From: Liriodendron chinense
Lineage: Eukaryota; Streptophyta; Magnoliopsida; Magnoliales; Magnoliaceae
Direction: 5' to 3'
Length of the DNA stretch: 64,000 nt
Assembly: GCA_003013855.2 (NCBI GenBank)
Contig: ML058505.1
Span: 4,271,331-4,335,330 of the forward strand
A model generated the notes under the pieces. It saw only the letters and a list, made by a program, of their open reading frames with translations. It had not been told where the DNA came from and did no database searches. Of the stretch, positions 24,068 to 36,000 are shown one piece after another. How positions within the stretch are numbered: the stretch's first letter is position 1; each line of letters begins with the position of its first letter. Made by a program: the position numbers and the translations under genes.

Positions 24068-24719
24068 TGTTGGGAAAACCGTTAGCGGAAGCGAATCAAA
24101 CGAGCAAAGCATCACAACAATCACGTAAGCAACAATCAAACACACACAAGAAGGCAATCCGAATTTAGCGTGGAAAACCCCCCTCACGGGTAAAAACCCA
24201 CGGCACAAAGCGAACAATCCACTACTGATATTAAAAGTTACTAGAGATAGAAGAAACAAAACCCAAATCCCAGCCCCACAAGAGAAATCCCAAGTTACCC
24301 AAAGCTTATTCTCACATGAGACGGACAAGCACAGTCATTTTCCTTATCCTAGAGAACCTTAAGCTTTCCTCGAGCCTTTTCTTTTGCCCTAGAACTCTCT
24401 CAATTCCCTCTAGGAAACCTGACCCCAATGGCAAAACTCCTAATCCCGCATTACACCCCTTCAATAGGCAGAAAACCGAAATTAGAAACCTCTTGTCCAA
24501 AATCGCGCAAGAGACTAACTCGCATAGGGAAACCTGTCGACTGGTCGCACGATCGGTCATGGGCCCCTACCGATCGATCATCCGATCGGTCGTCAATTCT
24601 CATAAACATTCAGAGAGTTCGCTGTCCTGATCTCCAACATGACCGACGGGTCGGTCGCCAACAACGACTGGTCAGTGACCCTTTGTTGCAGAAGATTGTT
24701 GAGGCGTCTGATTCCAACA
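24068..24719 (-). repeat. Copia LTR 2
   Basis: TGTTGGGAAAACCG... to ...GATTCCAACA, 652 bp. Very similar to LTR 3 and close to LTR 1. It contains a GACCGACGGGTCGGTCG cluster near 24640. Confidence 0.8.
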
Positions 24720-25149
24720 ATCTCCACCACGACTCCAATCTTCATGCAACACCTTGCCACACACCATCTTCAATCTCTACTCAGTCATCATCATAGCCCC
24801 ACCGCTTCTCATGCCTCATCGACTCTATCGTTGCACATTCATCCTCCTTGCTCTTCTCATGTGGCCCTTGGGCACTTGCCACATACGAGCAACCGTGGAT
24901 CCTACTGTCGATCCCGTAGCTCCACCGTGAAATATGCTCCCGATCAAACCTGATCGCATCCGATGAACCCGATTGAGATATTGGCGTATTGATCCACCTT
25001 CTTCCACTTTACTTTTTTCATAGATGCCGATCGCTTTCCATATTTTCTTTCACGAAATACTTCTTTGTGTTGAATCTCATGCTTGAAGACGCCATTGATA
25101 CCTTATCTCAGATTCCGATCTACCTCTCAATGATTGCTCTGATACCACT
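24720..25149 (-). mobile_element. Short non-coding copia segment 2 (TRIM-like)
   Basis: 430 bp, near-identical to segments 1 and 3, ending in an intact primer site (CTCTGATACCAC). Open frames inside it on both strands recur in all three copies because the DNA is duplicated. They have no recognised domain. Confidence 0.75.
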
Positions 25150-25799
25150 TGTTGGGAAAACCGGCAGCGGAAGCGAATCAAATAAGCAAACCATCATAGC
25201 AATTATGCACGCAACAATCAAACACACACAGGAAGACAATTCGAATTTAATGTGGAAAAACCCCCTCACGGGTAAAAAACCACGACACAAAGCGAACAAT
25301 CCACTATGATATCAAAAGTTACAAGAGATAGAAGAAACAAAACCCAGATCCCAGCCCCACAAGAGATTTCCCAAGCTACCCAGAGCTTATTCTCACATGA
25401 GACGGACAAGCACAATCATTTTCCTCATCCCAGAGAACCCCAAACTTTTCCCAAGCTTTTTAAATTGCCCTAGAACTCTCTCAATCCCCTCTAGGAGACC
25501 TAGCCCCAATGGTAAAACTCCTAATCTCGCATTACACCCCTTTTATAGGCAAAAAATCGAAATTAGAAACCTCTTGCGCAAAATCGCGCAAGAGACTGAC
25601 TTGCACAAGGAAACCTGCCGACCGGTCGCATGATCGGTCGCGAGCCCCTGCCGATTGGTCATCCGACCGGTCGTCAATGCCCATAAACATCAGAGAGTTC
25701 GCTGTCCTGATCTCCAACATGACCGACCGGTCGGTCGCCAATAACGACTGATCGGTGGCCCCTTGTTGCAGAAGATTGTTGAGGCGTCCGATTCCAACA
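25150..25799 (-). repeat. Copia LTR 3
   Basis: TGTTGGGAAAACCGG... to ...GATTCCAACA, 650 bp. It has the ACCGACCGGTCGGTCG palindrome near 25725. Confidence 0.8.
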
Positions 25800-26227
25800 A
25801 TCTCTACCATGACTCCAATCTTCATGCAACACCTTGCCACGCACCATCTTCAATCTCTACTCAGTCATCATCATAGCTCCACCGCTTCTCATGCCTATTC
25901 GACTCTATCCTTGCACATTCATCCTCCTTGCTCTTCTCATGTGGCCCTTTGGCACTTGCCACATACGAGCAATTGTGGATCCTACTGTCGATCTCGTAGC
26001 TCCACCGTGAAACATGCTCCCAATCAAACCTGATCGCAGCCGATGAACCTGATTGAGATATTGGCATACCGATCCACCTTCCACTCTACTTCTTTCATAG
26101 ATGCCGATCATTTTTCATATTTTTTTTTCACAGAATACTTCTTTGTGTTGAATCTCATGCTTGAAGACGCCATCGATAACTTGTCTCAGATTCCGATCTA
26201 CCTCCCAACGATTGCTCTCATACCACT
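25800..26227 (-). mobile_element. Short non-coding copia segment 3 (TRIM-like)
   Basis: 428 bp, third copy of the segment. The primer site is CTCTCATACCAC with one change. LTR 4 follows directly. Confidence 0.75.
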
Positions 26228-26705
26228 TGTTGGGAATAAAACGCCGACAGCGAAAGCAAAAGCTGAACAACACCACAATAGAATATTCGAATCTAACGAG
26301 CAACACAATGCAACCAATCACACAAGCATTCAACCACACAGAGACAATCCAATTTTACGTGGAAAAACCCCTCAATGGATAAAAAACCACGGCACAAAAG
26401 CGATCTACTATGATTCAGAAGATTACAGAGATTGACAGCCCACAAGCAAGGAAAACCCAAGCTCGCTCTCTCTCTCTCTCTCTCTCAAAACACTCTCCCC
26501 TCTTCCAAATACACTTAGAAGACCTTGAACACCTTAGGATTACTCCTAATCTCGGTTACAACCCGTTTATATAGGCAACAAACTAAAATAAGAAACTTCT
26601 TATGCAAATCCGCGTATCTGCGTAAGAAAACGCGTACACAGCCGACTGATCGAAGAATATAAAAAACAGTCCAGAGAGGAAGTTACTAAATTCGCCATGC
26701 TGCTC
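26228..26705 (-). repeat. Copia LTR 4, truncated
   Basis: Starts TGTTGGGAATAAAACG and tracks LTR 0 for about 470 bp, including the CT microsatellite (26464-26487). Similarity fades near 26700, before the expected ...CCAACA end. So the array ends here by deletion or recombination, with a different LTR family beginning soon after. Confidence 0.7.
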
Positions 26706-27048
26706 GTTGTTCATGACTAGTTGAAGTTCGAAACCTCTACCACATCCCGTGGGCATGCAAACAAAGACTTGAACTAAGCCCTACCCAATCTTGCCCTATG
26801 GTTTTACGACTCGCAAGATGAATGCGATGAATCTAAACTGTGATGAACTGACAATTACTGAATTTTAAACAGAAGACGATTCAAATCTGGAAATTTTCCA
26901 AATTAGGAAATTTTCTAAAATTGGAAAGTTTTTAAAATCGGAAACTTTCTAAATCTGGAATTTTCTAAAACAGACCTAGAATTAAAACCCTAGTTTGATA
27001 ACTCGATCTAAACATAACCATGTAAGCCCTAATCTCTGATACCAAATT
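26706..27048 (-). other. Leader fragment and primer site of the next copia
   Basis: Non-coding sequence with repeated GGAAATTTTC/GAAACTTTC words at 26890-26965. At 27035-27044 the minus strand reads TGGTATCAGA, a primer site directly against the LTR at 27049. This means internal 5' sequence lies to the left of that LTR. Confidence 0.55.
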
Positions 27049-28002
27049 TGTTGATGGATGCCCTAATTATGATGCATGCTCATGAACATCTATAACCCAA
27101 CGGAAATAAATAGCAATAGTAATCTAAAATTCAGCATCTACCATCATAAATTAAGAAAATCACAAAAGAGGTATGCAATGGAGCGGGCCATGATCATAAT
27201 CACGAAGTATGAAATTCAAATAACACCTAGGTTGGATCCGGCGAGGGATGGAACCTCCCGATCTTGCATGGTCATAACCCGAGTATCCAATGTGAATCAC
27301 TAGTCTGAAAGATCAAAGGATTTTCTTGGATTAGGGATTTGAAAGTTTAAGAATTTAGAGTTTTGGATCAACTCTCAGATTTAAGATTCAAAGATTGGAA
27401 ATAATGGAAGTAATGAAAAAATGAAGAATAAGCTTACCTTAGAAAAATGTTGGTGGGACATAAGAAGAAGAGAGAAGAAGAGGGTTGGAGAAGAAGAGAT
27501 GAAGATCCACAAGAAAGAGAGAGGAAGGAGGCACCAAAAGTTTTTTCTTCATTAACATATAACATAATCCTCTTAGGTTTTGGGCTAAGCCCCATATATA
27601 ATCCCAAAATTAGAAAAAAGATGAAACTACCCTTAAAAAAAAATCGGAAAATCGGAGTTTCCGCACAAGAGTCCGTCACGTCGCCGGTCGACCGATGAAC
27701 AGTGCTCGGTCGACCGATGAACAGTGCTCGGTCGACCGATGAACAGTAGTTGATGCAATCTGTAATCTCGACCGATGAATAGTGTCAGTCAACCGATGAA
27801 TAGTATTCGGTCGAGATTATAGATTGCCTGTAATCTCGTTCCGCTCCCTCCTTGGGTTGACCGAAGGGCTCTGAAGTCCTCTAGCTACCTCGTCCGCTCC
27901 ACTTGGTTCTCCCATGCTCCTCATGTGTCTCCAAGCCATAGCGAGACGGGCAAAACTCGTTTTCGACGTTGATTGACTTTGTAAGGCGTGATGTCCGCAT
28001 CA
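27049..28002 (-). repeat. LTR of the older copia element
   Basis: TGTTGATGGATGCC... to ...GTCCGCATCA, 954 bp. A primer site is on its left and the polypurine tract CTTGAGGGGG (minus) on its right. To the right the RNase H end reads ...SKLGINDINAPT-stop once the younger copia is removed. The LTR thus has internal sequence on both sides, another sign of tandem or recombined copies. Confidence 0.72.
27671..27835. repeat. CGGTCGACCG-containing tandem repeats
   Basis: Three copies of a 22-bp unit with CGGTCGACCGATGAACAGT, then two diverged copies and an inverted copy. CGGTCGACCG is a perfect palindrome. The cluster is inside the LTR at 27049-28002. Confidence 0.85.
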
Positions 28003-28052
28003 CCCCCTCAAGTTGGAGCATTAATGTCATTGATGCCAAGCTTGGAGTATAT

Positions 28053-28244
28053 TGAAGACTTGCATCCGTAGGGAGAGAAAGGTTTTTGAAAGAGAGAAGA
28101 AGAGTGATTAGGTTGCTAACCCTAATCCTCCAAGTTTTATTAAATAGGGCTTATTTGCCTTTTTACAACTAACTGCTTAAGAGTAGGAAATATAACATAA
28201 AACCCCCAATAGATTTCTTACACAAAGGCCCCTATGTTTCAATA
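28053..28244 (-). repeat. 3' LTR of the younger copia
   Basis: 192 bp from TGAAGACTTGC to TTTCAATA. The minus-strand polypurine tract CTTGAGGGGGAG directly adjoins it. From 28080 on it matches the 5' LTR with few differences. Confidence 0.75.
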
Positions 28245-28251
28245 CTCCCCC

Positions 28252-31200
28252 TCAAGTTGGTGCATGAATATCTATCATGCCCAACTTGCCAGAAATCTCA
28301 CGAAGAGTAGTGGAATTTAGAGTCTTTGTAAATATACCTGCCAACTGATCTGAAGAGCGAACGAAGGATGTGGAAAGTTCTCCTGAAGCAATCTTCTCTC
28401 TAACGAAGTGGATATCAACCTTAATATGTTTAGTCCTCTTATGAAAGACTGAGTCTGAAGCGATATGAATGACTGCTTGGTTGTCATAATAGAGAGGAAT
28501 GGTTGAGTCAGAGAATAAACCTAACTCTTTCATGATGGACTTTAACCAAAGCAGCTCGCATGTCCCATGAGCAATAGTTTTGTACTCTGCCTCTGCACTT
28601 GATCTGGAGATCACAGGTTGTTTCTTACTTCTCTAAGTCACCAGGTTTCCTCCCACAAAAGTACAATACCCAGATGTAGATTTTCTATCTGTAGAATAAC
28701 CTGCCCAATCCGCATATGAGAAACCACATATATTCACATGCCCATGATTCTTGTACAAAATTCCTCGACCTGGACACGTCTTTAAGTATCTTAGTATATG
28801 ATGAACCGCCTCCAAGTGAGGCTTCCTGGGAGAATGCATGTATCAACCTACAATACTCACTGCTTGAGTAATATCTGGCCTTGTGACTGTCAAATAAATC
28901 AGTTTCCCAACTAGTATCTAATACATGCCTGTGTCTTCAAGCTTGTCACCTATGTTTGCATGCAGTAAGTGTTTCTGCTCCATGGGGTAAGGCGCTAGTC
29001 GTGAACCCAACTTTCCTATCTCCTTGAGAAGATCAAGGGTATATTTTCTCTGAGAAATGAAGATGCCCTTTAATGAGCAGGCCACCTCAATTCCCAGAAA
29101 ATATCACAGACAACCCAAGTCCTTCATTTCGAACTCCTTGCTTAGTCGATGTTTGGTTTGTTGGATGAATTGCAAGTCATCACCAGTAAGGACAATGCTG
29201 TCCACATACACAAGCAAAATAGTTCTTCCCTCTGGGCAAGAATGAATGAACACTGTATGATCTGTTTGGCAGCGCTTGAATCCAAAGAACGACAGAACTA
29301 AATTTTGCAAACCAAGCTCTGGGAGACTGTTTTAAACCATACAAAGCTTTTTTTTAGCTTACGCACTTTTCCTGATTCCCCCTTAAGCTGAAAACTAGGG
29401 AGAAGGTCCATGTACACCTCCTCAGTTAGATCACCATTCAGAAAAGCATTCTTGACATCTGATTGGAACAGAGGCCAATCCAGGTTAGCCGCTAGAGAAA
29501 GGATGAGACGAACAGAATTGAGTTTTGCCACAGGAGAGAATGTCTCCGTATAATCAACTCCGAAAAGTTGAGTGTAGTCCTTAGCCACCAGTCGAGCTTT
29601 GTATCTTTCTACAGTACCATCTGCACGATATTTGAAGGAGAAGACCCATTTACAACCGTCTTCTTTCTAGGAGGTAAAGAGATAACATCCCATGTACCAC
29701 TTTTGTGTAGAGCCTCCATCTCGGCTTCCATAGCTTGTTTCCAAGCAGGTACTGTCAAAGTATCATGAACAGATCTGGGAATAGTATGAGAAGATATAGC
29801 TGCTAAGAAGGAACAATAGGATGGTTACAGGGACTCATAACACAAAAAATTTGAGATAGGATGTAAAACAGGGTGATGACTACGAGTGTTGGTTGCAATA
29901 GGAGAGGAAGAGGTACCTAAGGTTAGAGTCGGATCCATTGCCACAGATTGAACTTGAGTTGGTCTTACCCGCTGACGAACATAGGTAATGAGTTTCTTCT
30001 GTTCACTAGTAGCCGACGGAGTGACCAATGCAGGTAATGGAAGAGTAGGTGAGGAGGAGCCAAGTTCGACATTAGCACTGTAGAAAGCACGATTCTCAAG
30101 AAAGGTGACATCCATGGAAACATAGAACTTCCAGCATATGGGATCATAGCACCTATACCCCTTATGTTGCATAGAGTATCCAATGAAGATGCATTTAATT
30201 GCTTTGCAGTCAAGTTTGTCTTTAAATGACTAGAGTTATGGACAAAACAAACACACCCAAACACACGGGATAATATGGAATAATGGTGAGGATGGAACCA
30301 GGATATGCATTGGGATTTTCCCTTGAAGGACACGGGTAGGAAACCGATTAATCAAGAAACAGGCCGTCAGAATTGCTGCAGACCAATATGATTTGGGAAC
30401 ATCCATCCCTAGTAATAAAGAACATGTAACTTTTAATAAATGGCAATTCTTTCGCTCGGAAACCCCATTTTGTTGAGGAGTATACACGCAGGAAAGTTGA
30501 TGAATAATGCCATTATCCTGGAGATAATTTGTAGAAGACTTGGATGAATATTCCCATCCATTGTCAGACCGCAAGGTCTGAATGGAACAACCATATTGAT
30601 TTTTCACCAGCTTGTGAAATGTTTGAAACAATGAGAATAATTCATCTCGTCGACGCATAAGATATACCCATGTTACTCGAGAGAAATCATCGATGAAAGT
30701 GACAAAGTATTTGAACCCATCAAACGAGGCTACGGAACTAGGTCCCCATATGTCAAAATGAACAAGTTCAAATGCTTTGGTACTTCTATGTTCAACAACA
30801 GGGAATGAACTACGAATGTGTTTGCTAACTTGACACACTTCACAACCAGTAATATCATCACTTTTATTTAAATTTGAAATAATCAAGTTCAAGACACGAC
30901 GTGGAACATGGCCCAATCGAGCATGCCACAAGCTTACAGACTCATTATTTGAAGCAGTAATTGGAGCAGCAGTATCAACAGAAAGACAAGAGCCACTACT
31001 ACTATTAGTGAATGCCGTCAGTAACTCCCCTTGGTGTAGAAAGTAAAGACCATCTCGTTCAAATCCCGTATCAATAATCCTCCTCATACTCAAGTCCTGA
31101 AACATACAAGATTTTGGGAGAAAAAAATATACTGCAATTCAGAGCACGGGTGAGACTATTGACAGAAATTAAATTCGCATAAAATTTTGGAATATACAGG

Positions 31201-32449
31201 ACATTTGGGAGAGTAAGAGAGGAGGATACACGAACAGAGCTAATAGACTGTATAGGAGTGGTGCTACCATCAGCAAGACGAACAAACCAAGAGCAAGATG
31301 TAATAGTAGAAGATGTAAGAAAGTGACGCATACCAGTCATATGATCAGAAGCCCCAGAATCGATGATCCAAGTGGATGGGGCTGAAGAAGCATGAAAGGC
31401 AGTACCTGTCGTTGCAGCGAAGGAAGTAGATGAGGGCTGTAGATCAGAGGAAGGCATAGCGGATGTTAGGAGGCTGCAGCGATCTCAGGAGTTCCATAAC
31501 TTTTGCTCTGGTCATCAATGTAGACTCAGAAGGAGAAGTATTAGGGATTTTAACATTATTTATAGGTTGTTTCTCAACATCTATCGTGGCAGCATGTGCT
31601 GAGGGATAGCCATGCATTTTGAAGCATCGTTCCACTGAATGCCCTGAGCGGTTGCAGTGAGTATAGAAACAACGCGAACCTCGACATCCACATCCTCGAC
31701 CACGAACTGAGGAACTACCACATGAATCAAAACTGTCACCTCATCCATTAAGTGAAGTAGTGGAAGATGTAAAAGCTGCTCGCTCTTGTGCAGGAGATGA
31801 TAAAGTAATAGGCATGGTCATCACCTGACGACGAGCCTCCTCAGTATGAACAATTGAGTAAACTGTCTCAAGCGATGGAAATGGAATCGCAGCAACCAGC
31901 TGGGTACGAAGGAACTCGTAGTCTGCATTTAGTCCAGCTGAGAAACTTGTAAGTTTTGGCTTTATCTTCATGTTTACGCATTATTTCAACACTGCTACTA
32001 TCTGGTAGGTTCACTTAATGGCTGCAAGTAACTCAACTCTTCCCATCTGCTCTATAAGGCCCCAAAGTACTCAGTGATGGACATATTATTTTGAGCTAGT
32101 GAGTAAAGTTCTATTGTTAACTGAAAAATGCGAGGTTCATTTGAAGTTGTTCCATATGATTTTTGGAGTGCAGTCCACAAAGCTGTGGCACTTTCATAAA
32201 AGAAATAAGTAGATGCATTATGTTGTTCCATAGAATTTAATAACCAGCCCATTACAACTGGCGTTTGCAGACTCCTATGCATCAATTTTCATAGGGTCTG
32301 TAGGTTTCTTATTAGCACCTATGAGATATCCGAATTTTTCTTTTCCAACAACATACATTCGGACTGCTCGGGACCACAACAGAAATTTTTTTCCATTGAA
32401 TTTGGTAGAAGTAATGGAGAATGGGCTTTCAGAAGATTTTGAGTCCATA
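28252..32449 (-). pseudogene. Younger copia gag-pol, frameshifted
   Basis: Gag begins with MDSKSSESPF at 32449 and continues in another frame at 32285-31741. The protease has WIIDSGASDHMTG (about 31360). Integrase (31105-29965) shows WHARLGH and CEVCQ of the zinc-binding end, FELVHFDIWGP, TLRSDNGWEY and TPQQNGVSERKN. RT (29588-28633) has SPVAKLNSVRLILSLAAN and, at the catalytic site, YVDS in place of YVDD. RNase H (28614-28252) has SRSSAEAEYKTIA and ends KLGMIDIHAPT. These proteins would package and copy the element RNA and insert the DNA. Several frame changes plus the altered RT site make autonomous activity unlikely. Confidence 0.88.
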
Positions 32450-32459
32450 GTTGCAACGA

Positions 32460-32885
32460 TCTCTTGGAAAGGAAAGAAGAAAACTTAATATCAGATGATT
32501 AAAGAGGCTTCAATCATTTCAAAGAGGGCCATGAAGCAGCTCCAACATCAGATTGTGCGTCCGGTGACCTTATAGACGTCAGTCGTGGGGTCCAGCGGAC
32601 CTAGGGGGTTCAGATCCGACGACCCTGCTAGCGTCAGAAGAGAGGTCCGACGAACCTGGTGGCGTCGGATCTGAATTCCAGCGACTCTGCCAGCGTCAGA
32701 AGAGGGGTCCGACGGCCCTGGTGGCGTCGGATCTGGAGTTCGGCGGCCCTGCCGGCGTCGGTTCTTGGTTCTGACGCCCTCATGAGGTGTTGTGGCCTCC
32801 TATGGGGTTCGGCTGTGAGACAGGGACGTCTGTGGGGTCTTCGAGTAGGTATGACTGGAAGGAGGAGCACCTTCGAGGTGGGTTG
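32460..32885 (-). repeat. Leader of the younger copia with GTCGGATCTG repeats
   Basis: GC-rich and non-coding. Three to four copies of a roughly 60-bp unit carry GGTCCGACG..CCTGGTGGCGTCGGATCTG (32580-32765). It replaces the usual primer-site leader: no TGGTATCAGAGC is seen. Confidence 0.6.
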
Positions 32886-33052
32886 AGGTTTTTGAAAGAG
32901 AGAAGAAGAGTGATTTGGTTGCTAACCCTAATCCTCCAAGTTTTATTTAAATAGGGCTTATTTGCCTTTTTACAACTAACTGCTTAAAGAGTAGGAAACA
33001 TAACATAAAACCCCCAATAGATTTCTTACACAAAGGCCCCTATGTTTCAACA
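32886..33052 (-). repeat. 5' LTR of the younger copia
   Basis: GGTTTTTGAAAGAGAGAAG to TTTCAACA. It matches 28080-28244 almost base for base, with a few small differences. Its inner end lacks the first 27 bp present in the other LTR. Confidence 0.72.
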
Positions 33053-33057
33053 TATAT

Positions 33058-36000
33058 GTGCGTAGATTAACTGTGAGAATGGGCCTTGTTTAGAGATTTC
33101 ACCATTAGAGACCTCATTTATTAAGTGATAGTTGACTTCAATATGTTTAGTTCTTTCATGATAGACCGGATTGTTTGCAATATTGAATGCTACCTGATTA
33201 TCATAAAACAACTACATAGGTAGATTTACCCCAAACCTCATTTCCTACGATAGTTTCTTGATTCACATTAACTCACAAGTAGTATGAGCCATTGCTTTAA
33301 AATCTGCTTTCACGCTTGATCGGGCCACAATATTCTACTTCTACTTTTCTACGTGACTAGATTTCCTCCCATAAACGTGCAGTACCGAATAGTAAGACCG
33401 TGTATCTGCTAAGGAGTCATCCTAGTCTGCATCATAGTACTCTATGATTTGAAGATGATTGTTCCATTTGTACATAATTTCCTCGTGTTCCTTTCAAATA
33501 TCGCAGAATCCAAACAACTACATCCATGTGAGGTACCCTTGAGAGCACATATATTGGTTCACCACACTTACAACATAAGATATCTCTAGCTAAATGATTA
33601 AATAGATGAGTTTCCCAACTAATCTTCTATACCTCTCTGGGGTCTTCAACTACATCTCCCTAATCACCAACAAGTTTGTGATTTGAATCCGTTGGTGTAT
33701 TAACTGACTAATTACCAAGAAGACTGTTGAACTCTTAAATATGCATATTCTAACCCCATTTCATCACTAACTATGCATGATTTATATGTTTAAAGACCTA
33801 TCTAATGCATGGTTTTGTGATTGTAGGAATGAGAAAGAGACTTCATCATTTTGATGCTTAAAGACTCTTCTTGCATGCTTTGAAGATCAAAGGAATAAAG
33901 CAACGAAAGGTGGAAGAAAGATGCAAGCGAGAAAGAGAAGGAAAGAAGAAAATTGCAGAAAAAGATTGCACTGCCGACCGGCCGGCCATGGTCCACGACC
34001 GGTCGGAAATTCAATGTAAATAGGGTTTTGTTGCTTACCTTGCTAGAGGAAAACTGCCCATTCTTGACCAGTCGTCTGACCGGTTGACCACCATTGACGA
34101 CCGGTCTGCTGACCGGTCGGAATATTGAATTGGGAGTTGGAATTTTCCAAAAACTCTCTGGATTCGGAGTTCTACAACTCTCTTTACTTAGTTTTCTTTC
34201 TAGCTCTTCATGTTTAAAGTAGATTGCTTGTTTTCCCTTAGCATGGTTGGCTAAACCTCTTAGCTAGGGCTAAGAGGGGAAGCTTGTAGTAGTTCTCAAG
34301 ATGTTTTAATTCGTTTTTAAGGTTTTATGGATTGCTTTTAATGTTGAACAATTGTTTGTGGAGTTTGAATGAAGTTCTAAGTAGTTTTTCTTAATCTTAT
34401 GATGACTCATGGATGTTTGGAAGAATTATCTTAGTTCTTAGCTGTTTTGCAAAGATCTAGACTTGTACGCTCCGAGGAATCGGATTCAAGACGCTCTAGA
34501 ACTTGGATCTTCATATGGGAACTTCAAACTAAAGTTCTATCTTTTCTGAAATCTGAAATATGTGTTGCTTGTTTATATGATTTGAATCAAGTTCAAATTA
34601 TGATTTTAGTTGAATCTAGTGACAGGGTTTGATGATTATCATAGTTGTGATCTTAATCTATTGGAACTAGGATTGGCCTATGCAATTGAGTGTGCCCAAG
34701 TCCTAACTTGAATTGAGGGAGTCATGTTGATGCACAACACATGTGACAGATTGTTTTGCTGAATTAATTGCTCTATAATCCGGCTAGATAGGATTATAGG
34801 ATTTGATTTCGATTCTAGTTGTGTAATTGAGAAACCAAAGCGAATTATGCATCAAGGATAGCTACAAGTGGATCCTTGGCACCCTAGTGCTTCTTTAGAT
34901 TGTTAAATTCATCTCAAGTTACAGATTATTCATCTACATTCAAATTCCAGTTTATTGTAGTTTGATTTCAATTAGAAATTGTTTTAAGAAATTCTGTGAA
35001 TTCCTGAGTTAGTCCCTGAGGACAATCTCGGTCTTTACCAAATTATTACTACATTGCAACCCTACACTTGGGGAGCGAACAAAGACCTGTCTTTTTTAGC
35101 AAATCTTGAACGTATTTCCATTGAGATGAATGAATTCCTTCTTGGATTGGGCAACTTCTATACCAAGAAAGTATCGAAGATAACTAAGATCTTTTATGAG
35201 AAAATGCCTTTAAAGATACTTCATCCTCATTCCCCCTATTGTCACTCCTTGTAACAACAATATCATCAACAGATACTACTAACACAATAAGATCTGAAGT
35301 CTTTTTCCATACAAAGATGGAATGATCAGCATGACTTTGAACAAAGCTACAGTTCAACATGACTTCTACTAATTTGTCCACGGTGACTACTTCAACCCAT
35401 AAATCTCCTTACACAAACTTTGTCTGACTCTCCCTAAGTAGTAAATCTAGGTCGTTGCTCCATATGGACCTTCCTAGTGAGGTCACCATGAAGAAAGGTA
35501 TTTTTTTATGTCAAGTTAGAAGAGGGGCCAACCATGATTGAAGGGCACGAAAAGGATAACATGAGTGGAGTTTAACTTGGAAATAGGAGAAAATGTCTTT
35601 GTTAAAGTGGTGTACGTCCACATGTTTTAGGGCCTTGGGCCCTTTGGGATTTATTTTATTTATCGGTTTGAGTTTAGGCCCATACGAATGCTGTTTTAGT
35701 AAATCCATAAACAAAGAGTGCATTTATGAAAATTTCCAATGTAATTAGTTGAGCCCTAATAAAATAAGTGGTGGAGACATGTGAGGGCTTGTGAGAGAGC
35801 AGTTGTCCCTTCTTCTCTCCCCCCTTTTCTTATTTTCTCCAGCTTTCTTTTCTCTCCTCTCTATTTTTCATTAAAACCTTTCTTTCCCTTTTTCACAGTC
35901 TCATTATAGTCAATGCCAAGGGTACGAGTATATACCTTTGCAACCAAACAAGCCTTTAAATGTTCAACCGTATAATCAACATGAAACTTAATAGTGTACA

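Larger units (their letters stand above)
28053..33052 (-). mobile_element. Younger Ty1/copia element, 5.0 kb, TATAT target site
   Basis: The ends are flanked by TATAT (28048-28052 and 33053-33057). Removing the element restores a sensible RNase H reading of the older copia (..THIYSKLG..), which confirms the insertion. The LTRs are at 28053-28244 and about 32886-33052. The order gag, protease, integrase, RT, RNase H is complete but broken by frame changes. The U3 sides of the LTRs are nearly identical; the sides nearest the primer site differ, so the 5' LTR/leader junction has been rearranged. Confidence 0.87.

Noticed and set aside
23743..25007. Recurring MEEGG... open frames on the minus strand at about 1.08-kb spacing
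   Set aside because: They repeat because the short copia segment is duplicated. Frames shift between copies and no domain is visible.
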